From: Nanobdellota archaeon
Lineage (GTDB): Archaea > Nanobdellota > Nanobdellia > Pacearchaeales > GW2011-AR1
Assembly: GCA_021799535.1 (NCBI GenBank)
Contig: JAJZAH010000003.1
Location: forward strand, 1-64,000
Direction: 5' to 3'
Length of the DNA stretch: 64,000 bases
Below are positions 52,430 through 59,202 of this stretch, in pieces. A program made the translations under genes and the position numbers. The notes below the pieces were generated by a model that was not told the DNA's origin, ran no database searches, and worked only from the letters and a program-made list of their open reading frames with translations. Numbering within the stretch: the first letter of the stretch is position 1; every line of letters starts with the position of its first letter.

Positions 52430-52730
52430 AAACGTACATTGCGACAATTATCATATCTTCTTCAAGAATCTGGCGAACCCGCTTAAAATAGGAATAATTG
52501 CCTCGTTGAAGGAGAAGCCTTCAAGCGTCAATGAGCTTTCCGAAAAACTTGGAGTGGAGCAGTCAAAACTTTCCCACTCCCTTGCAAACCTGAGATTCTG
52601 CAGCCTCGTGAACTCGAAACAAGTCGGGAAAAAAAGAGTATACTCCTTGAATAAGAAAACAATCCTGCCGATTTTAAGAATAATCGACAAACACAGACAG
52701 GCAGATTGCGCCGGCTGCAAGTTAAAATGA
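52425..52730 (+). CDS. ArsR-like winged-helix regulator with Cys sensor residues
   Basis: 101 residues. The wHTH covers ~12-75: NPLKIGIIASLKEKPSSVNE, then KLSHSLANLRFCSLV (recognition helix) and GKKRVYSLNKKTI (wing). Cys6, Cys59, Cys95 and Cys98, the last two as DCAGC at the C-terminus, could bind an Fe-S cluster or a metal, or form disulfides. By position it resembles bacterial SufR in role, though not in length. It opens an operon of NUDIX, GNAT, an unknown gene, cysteine desulfurase, C39-like and DUF1858 genes. Its presumed operator is in its own promoter and in three nearby promoters. Sensing and repression are inferred. Confidence 0.82.
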   Translation: MKNVHCDNYHIFFKNLANPLKIGIIASLKEKPSSVNELSEKLGVEQSKLSHSLANLRFCSLVNSKQVGKKRVYSLNKKTILPILRIIDKHRQADCAGCKLK

Positions 52731-53200
52731 AAGACGGGCTTAAACATGTAGCCTTAAAATTTCTGAAGCTGAAGCCAATCTATTCTCAGCTTCCTGTGGT
52801 TGTAGGCGTTCCTATTATAGTCAAAAATTCGAAAGGCGAAATTCTTCTTGGAAAAAGGAACAAAAATATGTACGCTTACCCTGATTTTTGGAACCTTCCC
52901 GGAGGACTCGTAGATTACGGAGAAAGTCTTTCACATGCAGCAAAAAGGGAATTTGAAGAGGAAACAGGCGCCAAGGTAAAAATAATCCGCAAATCAAAGA
53001 ATATTTATGAAGTCTTCCCTACAAAAGAATCGCATTTTCATTCTCTAAATATACCATTTTTTGGAAAGATAATAGAAGGAATTCCTCAAGCAAGAGATGA
53101 AACACAAGAAGTGAGATGGTTTAAACCTGCAGAGATAAAAAAGATGAGGCTCGCATATACACATAACGAGATATTAAAGAAAGAAGGGGTAGTGAAATGA
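52727..53200 (+). CDS. NUDIX hydrolase
   Basis: 157 residues from the start MKDGLKHVALKF, which overlaps the regulator stop as ATGA. The Nudix box is GGLVDYGESLSHAAKREFEEETGA (given to mark it; core REFEEETG). Before it GEILLGKRNKN and after it a short C-terminal strand-helix region. Substrates may be NADH, ADP-ribose or oxidised nucleotides; the setting in a stress operon favours sanitation of damaged nucleotides, but this is inference. Confidence 0.88.
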   Translation: MKDGLKHVALKFLKLKPIYSQLPVVVGVPIIVKNSKGEILLGKRNKNMYAYPDFWNLPGGLVDYGESLSHAAKREFEEETGAKVKIIRKSKNIYEVFPTKESHFHSLNIPFFGKIIEGIPQARDETQEVRWFKPAEIKKMRLAYTHNEILKKEGVVK

Positions 53201-53628
53201 AGACAAGGAAAGCTACAAAAAATGACATGGAAGAGGTCGCAAAGATATACAAAGATTCTTTTTCAGAACCGCCGTATAATGAAGGATGGACGCTTGGAGA
53301 GGCTAGGAAAAAAATGAGGGTATTTTCAAAATATTGTGATATATGGGTTTATGAATCAGATGGCGAAATCGCCGGATTCATGGTGATAAATCCCCATCAG
53401 TGGAAAGAGGGGGAAGTGATATTCAGGGAAGAAACAGGAGTGAAAAAAAGATTCAGAGGGAAAGGCGTTGCAACTATAATGATGACAGAAGTTTTCGATT
53501 TTTACAGGAAAAAAGGATACAAAACCTCAATTGGAATAATTAACAGAAAAGCAAAAAGCTTCGGATTTATAAAAAAATTCGGCATGAAAATTGAAGAAGA
53601 CAATCTTTTGGCGGTGAAGGAGTTATGA
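53197..53628 (+). CDS. GNAT family N-acetyltransferase
   Basis: 143 residues. The loop RFRGKGVATIMMTEV binds acetyl-CoA, and NRKAKSFGFIKKFGMKIEED is the C-terminal GNAT strand. ATGA overlaps on both sides place it firmly inside the operon headed by the ArsR-like regulator. Substrate unknown. Confidence 0.85.
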   Translation: MKTRKATKNDMEEVAKIYKDSFSEPPYNEGWTLGEARKKMRVFSKYCDIWVYESDGEIAGFMVINPHQWKEGEVIFREETGVKKRFRGKGVATIMMTEVFDFYRKKGYKTSIGIINRKAKSFGFIKKFGMKIEEDNLLAVKEL

Positions 53629-54305
53629 TGGAAACTCAATTTTTAATCGACGCAAAAGTTGAATCAGAAAGCATTCCGAGCTTGATAAGTTTAGCAGGAG
53701 AAGGAGTATTATCTCCAAAATATGCTAAAGTTATATTTGGAAAAAAGGGCAGCGAACTTTACACGGAAATATTGGAAATACAAAAAGAGGAAGGGGAGGT
53801 TTTGGAAGACCTAAGAAAGTATTCAGAAAATTATTGGGGAAGAATTGAGGAGAAATATTTTGAATACATGGAAAAACTGACCTACCAAAAATTAGATCCA
53901 AAAAAAAGGGTTTATTTTTCTCCGATAATAAAAATAGGAATAGCGGATGTTCGGGGGAGAGAAAATGTTTTCATAGGGACTTATTTTAATAAAGAAGATT
54001 TAAATTACATAATTCCACATGAATCGACTCCTCTACACTACACAGATATTGCAAGTAAGATAAAGCTGCATGAAGCTACAAGATCTCCATTGATGGAAGG
54101 AGTCGATCATATGATAATCTTCAAATCTCCGATCACAAAAATATTAAATATGAAAGCTGATTATAAAAAATTGAACTTCGTCAGATCAAATCCCGAATTC
54201 ATGAAGGAACTTGAAGATGAATGGGACAACAGGAAAAACTTCGAGTCTTTTTTAAAAAAAGCAATAGAAATACAAAACAAATTCAAGAATGTAAAAATAT
54301 GTTAA
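53625..54305 (+). CDS. Hypothetical protein, 226 aa, in the Fe-S operon
   Basis: Not recognised. Starts MMETQFLIDAKVESESI. Central features are YFSPIIKIGIADVRGRENVF and YIIPHESTPLHYTDIASKIK, then HEATRSPLMEGVDHMIIFKS; the two HE pairs could bind a metal but do not form HExxH. No membrane segment. It is coupled by ATGA to the GNAT gene and ends 1 nt before the cysteine desulfurase gene, so it is likely to take part in the same process. Confidence 0.65.
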   Translation: MMETQFLIDAKVESESIPSLISLAGEGVLSPKYAKVIFGKKGSELYTEILEIQKEEGEVLEDLRKYSENYWGRIEEKYFEYMEKLTYQKLDPKKRVYFSPIIKIGIADVRGRENVFIGTYFNKEDLNYIIPHESTPLHYTDIASKIKLHEATRSPLMEGVDHMIIFKSPITKILNMKADYKKLNFVRSNPEFMKELEDEWDNRKNFESFLKKAIEIQNKFKNVKIC

Positions 54306-54306
54306 A

Positions 54307-55455
54307 ATGACCTCGATATATTTAGACAATGCAGCGACAACAAAGGTTGACAGAGAAGTTTTAAGAGCCATGGCTCCGTATTTTGATGAATTTTATGGAA
54401 ACGCCTCATCCATGCACATGAAAGGCCAGGAAGCGAAAAAGGCGGTCGAGAAAGCAAGGGGGATAATCGCGCATGAGATTAATGCAAAACCAGAAGAAAT
54501 CTATTTCACTTCCGGGGGGACAGAATCGAACAACTGGGCTCTGAAAGGCTCCTTCTTTGAGAACTTCCCTAGGAAAAATCATATCATTACGGTGAAAACA
54601 GAACATGACTGTGTATTGAACACCGCGAAATGGCTTGAAGGAAAAGGCGCAGAGGTCACATATCTTAATGTTGATAAAAAAGGTTTTATTGATATTAATA
54701 AGTTAAAGAAAGCAATGACCTCAAAGACTTTTCTCGTCTCAATCATGCAGGCAAACAATGAAATAGGAACGATTCAAAATCTTGAAGAAATTGGAAGAAT
54801 CTGCCGGGAAAAAGGCATTTTATTTCACACAGATGCAGCACAGAGTTTCACGAAAATCTCTCTTGATGTAAATAAGATGAATCTCGATCTTGTGACAATA
54901 AATGCCCATAAAATCCGCGGGCCAAAAGGTGTAGGGGCTCTGTTTATTCGTAAAGGGGTGAAAATCACTCCTCTTCTTCATGGTGGTGGGCATGAAAGAG
55001 GGCAAAGAAGCGGAACTGAAAATGTTCCGGGAATAGTCGGATTCGGAAAAGCGGTTGAAATATCCAGAAGAACAGATTACAAAAAAATGTCTGCCCTCAG
55101 AGATAAACTAATAAAAAGGATAATCGAAAAAATTCCAGACACCAAGCTGAACGGCCCTGAAGGTGAAGAAAGACTCCCGAATAATGTGAACATAACCTTC
55201 AAAGGCTGTGAGGGCGAAGCCTTGGGGGGTTACCTTGAGACAAAAGGGGTTTATGTTTCAACTGGCTCAGCGTGCATGTCAAACACAAATGCTCAAAGCC
55301 ATGTCCTTAGAGCAATAGGACTCTCGAGAGAGGACCAGGAATCATCAATAAGATTCACTCTGGGCAAAGAGACAACAGAGAAAAATATAGATTATGCTTT
55401 GAAAGTCCTCCCAGAGATTGTTGAAAAGATGAGAGTTGCCGGGAAGATAAAATGA
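54307..55455 (+). CDS. iscS: Cysteine desulfurase (NifS/IscS type)
   Basis: PLP enzyme that takes sulfur from cysteine for Fe-S cluster and thio-compound synthesis. 382 residues. MTSIYLDNAATTKVDREVL is the N-terminal class V motif, FTSGGTESNNWALKG binds PLP, TINAHKIRGPKGVGAL holds the Schiff-base Lys, and STGSACMSNTNAQSH has the persulfide Cys on the long mobile loop of group I (IscS/NifS) enzymes. It sits in the ArsR-headed operon, ~5 kb from sufB, and is the likely sulfur donor to SufU and SufBC. Confidence 0.95.
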   Translation: MTSIYLDNAATTKVDREVLRAMAPYFDEFYGNASSMHMKGQEAKKAVEKARGIIAHEINAKPEEIYFTSGGTESNNWALKGSFFENFPRKNHIITVKTEHDCVLNTAKWLEGKGAEVTYLNVDKKGFIDINKLKKAMTSKTFLVSIMQANNEIGTIQNLEEIGRICREKGILFHTDAAQSFTKISLDVNKMNLDLVTINAHKIRGPKGVGALFIRKGVKITPLLHGGGHERGQRSGTENVPGIVGFGKAVEISRRTDYKKMSALRDKLIKRIIEKIPDTKLNGPEGEERLPNNVNITFKGCEGEALGGYLETKGVYVSTGSACMSNTNAQSHVLRAIGLSREDQESSIRFTLGKETTEKNIDYALKVLPEIVEKMRVAGKIK

Positions 55456-56030
55456 AAAAATTCAAAATATACAAACAAGAAACGGAGCACTCATGCGGAA
55501 TCGCTTGCCTTCGGGGTGTCATGAATTATTATGGAAATGATTTCTCCGAGAAGGACATATGGGACAAGCACGAGTCTTACAAAGCCAAGAACGGGGGGAC
55601 GTTAAACCCAATACTGAACCTGGGGGTTACAGCCCTCAAATTCGGCTTTGATGTAATTTATCTTGGATATAATCTGATAATTGCCACCGATAATCCTTCA
55701 AAAGGCCTGAAAGAATCCCTGGAGGAAAGGTCCAATAAATACTTTGAATTCGGGAAATATTACATAGATGAAGCACTTAAATTTATTAGTCTAGGAGGAA
55801 GAATAGATATAGATAAGCTCAATCTGAAAAGAATAAAGGAGCTAGTGAGAAAGAATAAATTTGTCTTGGTGGAGATAAGACCCACATTCATTTATGGAAA
55901 AGGCCCAATAAGCATGGACCATAAGGTGATAATCATAGGATATAGCAAAGAGGGGTTCAGGGTCCTTGATCCTTCAGATGCAAAAGAGCACGTCTCCTCG
56001 CATTTTATGCAGGGGCTCCCGAGATGCTAG
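55452..56030 (+). CDS. C39-like papain-fold protein
   Basis: 192 residues. The Cys block TEHSCGIACLRGVMNYYGND (Cys15), the His block SMDHKVIIIGYSKEGF and VLDPSDAKEH follow the C39/BtrH-like order of Cys, His, Asp. No signal or ABC-transporter domain is fused, so it is probably not a bacteriocin-processing protease but a stand-alone cysteine peptidase or guanylyl-cyclase-like relative. ATGA overlap with the cysteine desulfurase places it in the Fe-S operon. Confidence 0.72.
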   Translation: MKKFKIYKQETEHSCGIACLRGVMNYYGNDFSEKDIWDKHESYKAKNGGTLNPILNLGVTALKFGFDVIYLGYNLIIATDNPSKGLKESLEERSNKYFEFGKYYIDEALKFISLGGRIDIDKLNLKRIKELVRKNKFVLVEIRPTFIYGKGPISMDHKVIIIGYSKEGFRVLDPSDAKEHVSSHFMQGLPRC

Positions 56031-56043
56031 TGATAAAACCAAG

Positions 56044-56319
56044 ATGAAATCAGAAAAAAAACGGAAACAAGAAAATAAGAAGAAAAGTCCAAAAGAGAAA
56101 AGCTTAATCATAACAAAAGACATGAGCATCTTGGAGATAATAGACAAGAAACCTGAGGTGATTGAAGTTTTGTTCGAGTTCGGACTCGGATGTATAAGCT
56201 GTGCTTTCTCACAGGTCGAGACGCTTGAGCAAGGGGCGCTCGGTCACGGGATGAGCGAAGAGGTAATAAACAAGATGATAGAAGAGATGAACAAAATTGA
56301 GCCTGAGAATACTTGGTGA
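56044..56319 (+). CDS. DUF1858/ScdA-N-like protein
   Basis: 91 residues. A Lys-rich N-terminus (SEKKRKQENKKKSPKEK) precedes DMSILEIIDKKPEVIEVLFE and FGLGCISCAFSQVETLEQGA, the hallmark C-x2-C of DUF1858, which is also the N-terminal part of ScdA/YtfE di-iron repair proteins and of hybrid-cluster accessory proteins. It is the last gene of the ArsR-headed operon. A role in Fe-S or thiol repair is inferred from family and context. I use ATG 56044 and not the ORF-track start, which lies inside the C39-like gene. Confidence 0.82.
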   Translation: MKSEKKRKQENKKKSPKEKSLIITKDMSILEIIDKKPEVIEVLFEFGLGCISCAFSQVETLEQGALGHGMSEEVINKMIEEMNKIEPENTW

Positions 56320-56379
56320 AAAAAAGATGTTTATTGCTCCAAAATCGACTTTGTTTATAATGACAAAAAATCTTCGAGC

Positions 56380-56457
56380 ATGATTGATAGATTTAGAAAG
56401 TCTATGAGGTCAATAGAGCGAGCGATAAACCTCGTCCCAGAAGTCCAGAAAAAATAA
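56380..56457 (+). CDS. Possible 25-aa small protein with its own promoter
   Basis: MIDRFRKSMRSIERAINLVP followed by a basic end. A TATA box TTTATAAT (56353-56360) lies ~24 nt before the ATG, the same geometry as other leaderless genes here. It lies in the 195-nt gap before the peroxiredoxin gene. Very short, so uncertain. Confidence 0.3.
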   Translation: MIDRFRKSMRSIERAINLVPEVQKK

Positions 56458-56478
56458 CCAATCATCCGCAAAATTTAT

Positions 56479-56498
56479 ATATGAACCAATTTTCATGT
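56479..56498. promoter_or_regulatory. Operator in the peroxiredoxin promoter (ATATGAA-N6-TTCATGT)
   Basis: ATATGAACCAATTTTCATGT matches the ferredoxin/sufB repeat with one mismatch in the second arm. It overlaps the 3' end of TATA TTTATATA (56474-56481) and extends to the expected transcript start, 16 nt before the ATG. Binding would block TBP/TFB or polymerase. Confidence 0.65.
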
Positions 56499-56514
56499 TT
56501 ACTGTGAAGTTAAA

Positions 56515-57147
56515 ATGAGAGAGAATTGTGGGTGCGAAAATGAGGAATGCAGCTGCGGGAACCGTGACTGTAAAGAGGAAGAATTCTTAGCAATAAATCA
56601 TCCGGCACCAAGATTCATTGCTGAAGCTTATCATGAAGGCCAGATAAAGAAAGTTTCTTTAAAAGATTACAGAGGAAAATGGGTCATTGTGTTTTTCTAT
56701 CCGGCAGATTTTACGTTCGTCTGCCCGACTGAACTTGGAGAGATGGCAGAAAGGTATGAAAAGTTCAGAAATCTTGGATGCGAGGTCCTTTCAATATCAA
56801 CAGACACTGTATTCGTCCACAAGGCATGGCATGACACTTCAGATACGATAAAAAAAGTAAAGTTTCCCATGGTGGCCGACCCGAACCATGAAATCTCATG
56901 GAAATACGGAGTTTTAATCCCTGAAGAAGGGGTCACATTCAGAGGTTCATTTTTGATAGACCCTGACGGAATACTGAAAGCTTACGAAGTTCACAACAAC
57001 GACATAGGAAGAAGCGCTGACGAACTCCTAAGGAAACTCGAAGCCGCGATATTCACGAGAGAGAACGGCGGAGAAGTTTGCCCTGCGAACTGGAAACCCG
57101 GACAGAAAACCCTTCATCCCGGACTGGATTTAGTTGGGAAGATTTAA
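56515..57147 (+). CDS. 2-Cys peroxiredoxin (AhpC/Tpx type) with Cys-rich N-terminal extension
   Basis: Reduces hydrogen peroxide and organic peroxides. 210 residues. Peroxidatic Cys70 in FTFVCPTELGEMAERYE, resolving Cys near 188 in EVCPANWKPGQK, and the C-terminal Arg-containing motif. Unusually, the first 20 residues MRENCGCENEECSCGNRDCK contain five Cys that are not part of the peroxiredoxin fold; they could bind metal or act as an extra thiol relay. It has its own promoter with an operator shared with the Fe-S genes. Confidence 0.95.
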   Translation: MRENCGCENEECSCGNRDCKEEEFLAINHPAPRFIAEAYHEGQIKKVSLKDYRGKWVIVFFYPADFTFVCPTELGEMAERYEKFRNLGCEVLSISTDTVFVHKAWHDTSDTIKKVKFPMVADPNHEISWKYGVLIPEEGVTFRGSFLIDPDGILKAYEVHNNDIGRSADELLRKLEAAIFTRENGGEVCPANWKPGQKTLHPGLDLVGKI

Positions 57148-57158
57148 TCCGATTTTAC

Positions 57159-57599
57159 TTAATTGAGGGTTTTTTCAAGAACGACTTGGTCATCCCATCC
57201 CTCAAATCTTGCTTTTTTATAAAACGCCTTTTTAAAACCACTTTTATAATAAAAATCACGGGTTTTATTATAAGGGAAGTATTTATATTTATCAGAAAGG
57301 GTTTCAACTTCAATTAGATGTAGCTTGAACTTTTTAGCTTCTTCCTCAAGCCATTTGAGAAGTTTTTGCCCGATTCCTCTATTCTGTGAACCCCTCCTTA
57401 CAGCCATCCATAAAAGCTGCATTTTTCCTGAGTTACTTGAATAGCATATAAACCCGAAAATTTTCCCTTTTTCTTTAGCAATAACGACATTATTTAGCTT
57501 AAAGTCTGTTTTAAGGTTTTTAATTCCTTCATAGTTAAACCATTCCTTTAGGTCTTTGGCTATATCTATAGCACCTTTCTTCTCTTGTCCTGTTGCCAT
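57159..57599 (-). CDS. GNAT family N-acetyltransferase
   Basis: 146 residues from MATGQEKKG. The loop RRGSQNRGIGQKLLKWLEEE binds acetyl-CoA; NKTRDFYYKSGFKKAFYKKA is the C-terminal strand. TATA CTTTATAAT (57620-57628) supports ATG 57599 as a leaderless start rather than the ORF-track start 4 codons upstream. It is divergent from the ferredoxin gene. Substrate unknown. Confidence 0.82.
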   Translation of the reverse strand: MATGQEKKGAIDIAKDLKEWFNYEGIKNLKTDFKLNNVVIAKEKGKIFGFICYSSNSGKMQLLWMAVRRGSQNRGIGQKLLKWLEEEAKKFKLHLIEVETLSDKYKYFPYNKTRDFYYKSGFKKAFYKKARFEGWDDQVVLEKTLN

Positions 57600-57693
57600 G
57601 GCTAATTGCATGGATTTATTATAAAGTTGTAACTTATTAAAACTATCCTAGATAAAATAACAAATCATTAAAAACCTATCCCATAACCTTTTT

Positions 57694-57713
57694 ATATGAA
57701 CCACATTTCATAT
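57694..57713. promoter_or_regulatory. Operator in the ferredoxin promoter (ATATGAA-CCACAT-TTCATAT)
   Basis: A perfect 7-bp inverted repeat with 6-nt spacer, overlapping the 3' end of TATA TTTTTATATG (57689-57698). The 25-bp ATATGAACCACATTTCATAT plus GTTCA is identical to that before sufB. The ORF-track start for the ferredoxin (ATG 57712) falls inside it. Confidence 0.72.
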
Positions 57714-57726
57714 GTTCAGGAATAAT

Positions 57727-57990
57727 ATGAATAAAATAACCTTCAACAACCAAACGGCGGAAATTCCTGACGATGAAAATCCTTACAACACATTCGAGAA
57801 ACTCGGGATGGAATTCTCATGCTTCAATGGGATATGCGGGACATGCAAGATGAAGGTCACAAAAGGCATGGAGAACATAAACTCCAAAACAGAAGAAGAG
57901 AACGAATTCCCTCTTGACGATGATGAAAGGCTCGGATGCCAATGCTTCAGATTAAAAGGAGATATAGAAGTTGAATATGAAGGGTGGTGA
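57727..57990 (+). CDS. Plant-type 2Fe-2S ferredoxin
   Basis: 87 residues. Cys32, Cys37 and Cys40 in SCFNGICGTCKMKV and a fourth ligand in LGCQCF (Cys71 or Cys73) give the C-x4-C-x2-C...C pattern of plant-type and related ferredoxins. The protein is acidic, as expected for an electron carrier. I chose ATG 57727 (MNKITFNN) because the upstream ATG at 57712 lies within the operator and upstream of the expected transcript start. Its promoter operator is identical to that of sufB, so it may supply electrons for Fe-S assembly. Confidence 0.9.
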   Translation: MNKITFNNQTAEIPDDENPYNTFEKLGMEFSCFNGICGTCKMKVTKGMENINSKTEEENEFPLDDDERLGCQCFRLKGDIEVEYEGW

Positions 57991-58005
57991 AAAGAAAATA
58001 AAAAT

Positions 58006-58389
58006 TTAAAATTTTACTTCATAAATCCTATGCCATAAGTAATACTTACTGGAACCAAAACTTAAATTTTTATTCAAAGTTTCATCTTCAGAAGGCTTGC
58101 ACTTAGATAATCTTCCAATTCTCCCGATGAGTAGTTCAAGACTTTTGCCTTTTTTGAAGAATCCTTTTTTAAACTCTTCCCCAGTAATCTTCTCCCCCTT
58201 GCCAAGATATTTAGTAACATATTCAATCAGATGATTTGTCCCAAGTCCGTAGGCTGCAATATTATTTCCATCTTGATCCTCAATCAACAAATGTAGCTCA
58301 ATAGGCACAAAGCATTTTGTATACAATAGCTCACTGTTTATAATTGTCCCCGTTATCCTTTTTTTGATTAAGCCGTTTTTTAATTCCAT
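58006..58389 (-). CDS. Hypothetical protein, 127 aa
   Basis: Starts MELKNGLIKKRITGTII. Mostly beta, with IELHLLIEDQDGNNIAAYGL and LELLIGRIGRLSKC. Not recognised. It converges with the ferredoxin gene and follows the HTH_10 gene on the same strand after 50 nt. Confidence 0.55.
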   Translation of the reverse strand: MELKNGLIKKRITGTIINSELLYTKCFVPIELHLLIEDQDGNNIAAYGLGTNHLIEYVTKYLGKGEKITGEEFKKGFFKKGKSLELLIGRIGRLSKCKPSEDETLNKNLSFGSSKYYLWHRIYEVKF

Positions 58390-58439
58390 ACATACAAGAA
58401 AAAGATTTAGAATTTAAATTTTCACCCTTCTATGGAAGG

Positions 58440-59102
58440 TTATTTAGATATAAGTTTGGGAAGCAGCTTGAACTCAGCTTTTCTCAAATTTTCCCTGAAA
58501 GTCTGCTTGGAGACTTTTGCAATCTTAGAGAGCTTGTCAAGATTGGTCCTTCTCGGAAAACCATAATACCCGTTCTCAAACGCGAGTTTTATCGCTTCTT
58601 CCTGCCTTTTGGGCATTTTGGGAAGGAGCCTAGTCAGATAGACGTCCTCAAGGTCATTTTGCGAAAATCTCAATATCTCAAAATATGTCGTGTTCTTACC
58701 TTCTTTCATTGTCTTGATTAGATTCTCAAGGGGTTTCCTGTCCCAGCAAGCGACTTCTATCACTTCAAAACCATCACTACTCAAATATGCAGGAGACGGG
58801 TAAATGAAAAGAGAGTTATAAATGGATTCATAAATCTTAAACTCTTTTTTGTTCTTTGCCAAAGTGATTATTGTACTTCCATGAACTTCACATTTCACAA
58901 CCTGCTTATGGTCTTTCATGTATCTTGCATATTTTTGGATATCTTTTTCATGGCCATTCAATTGCTGGATTGCAGAAGTATAGATATAATCCCCCTTAAT
59001 GTAATGGCCAAGGTAATAAAAGAAAACAGAAAGTTTCAATTTAGAGAGTTTTGGGGCATAAATGCAGTCGTCATGCTTGTATTTGAATTTCAGATACCAC
59101 AT
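58440..59102 (-). CDS. HTH_10 regulator, upstream flank of suf
   Basis: 220 residues. The C-terminal HTH is MPKRQEEAIKLAFENGYYGF followed by RRTNLDKLSKIAKVSKQTFR. The N-terminal domain starts MWYLKFKYKHDDCIYAPKL, sharing MW-x-x-K...HD-C with the paralog at 62086; Cys13 and an internal Cys could sense metal or redox. Start ATG 59102 agrees with the MW N-terminus of the paralogs and with TATA CTTAAATAAAG (59123-59133). It is divergent from sufB across a 100-nt region that holds the sufB operator. Confidence 0.82.
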   Translation of the reverse strand: MWYLKFKYKHDDCIYAPKLSKLKLSVFFYYLGHYIKGDYIYTSAIQQLNGHEKDIQKYARYMKDHKQVVKCEVHGSTIITLAKNKKEFKIYESIYNSLFIYPSPAYLSSDGFEVIEVACWDRKPLENLIKTMKEGKNTTYFEILRFSQNDLEDVYLTRLLPKMPKRQEEAIKLAFENGYYGFPRRTNLDKLSKIAKVSKQTFRENLRKAEFKLLPKLISK

Positions 59103-59162
59103 ACCTTTCATAGAAGGGTTCTTTATTTAAGGGTTTCTATACCCATCTCCCGCAACATTTTT

Positions 59163-59182
59163 ATATGAACCACATTTCATAT
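59163..59182. promoter_or_regulatory. Operator in the sufB promoter (ATATGAA-CCACAT-TTCATAT)
   Basis: Identical over 25 bp to the ferredoxin operator. It overlaps the 3' part of TATA ATTTTTATATG (59157-59167) and ends 20 nt before the sufB ATG, which also has AAGGAG. It is placed to repress sufB and possibly the divergent HTH_10 gene. Confidence 0.72.
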
Positions 59183-59202
59183 GTTCAAGGAGAACATACA
59201 AC

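Noticed and set aside
53928-54110. HExxH protease motif in the 226-aa Fe-S operon protein
   Set aside because: The sequence has HEST and HEAT but not HExxH, so a metallopeptidase call is not supported.
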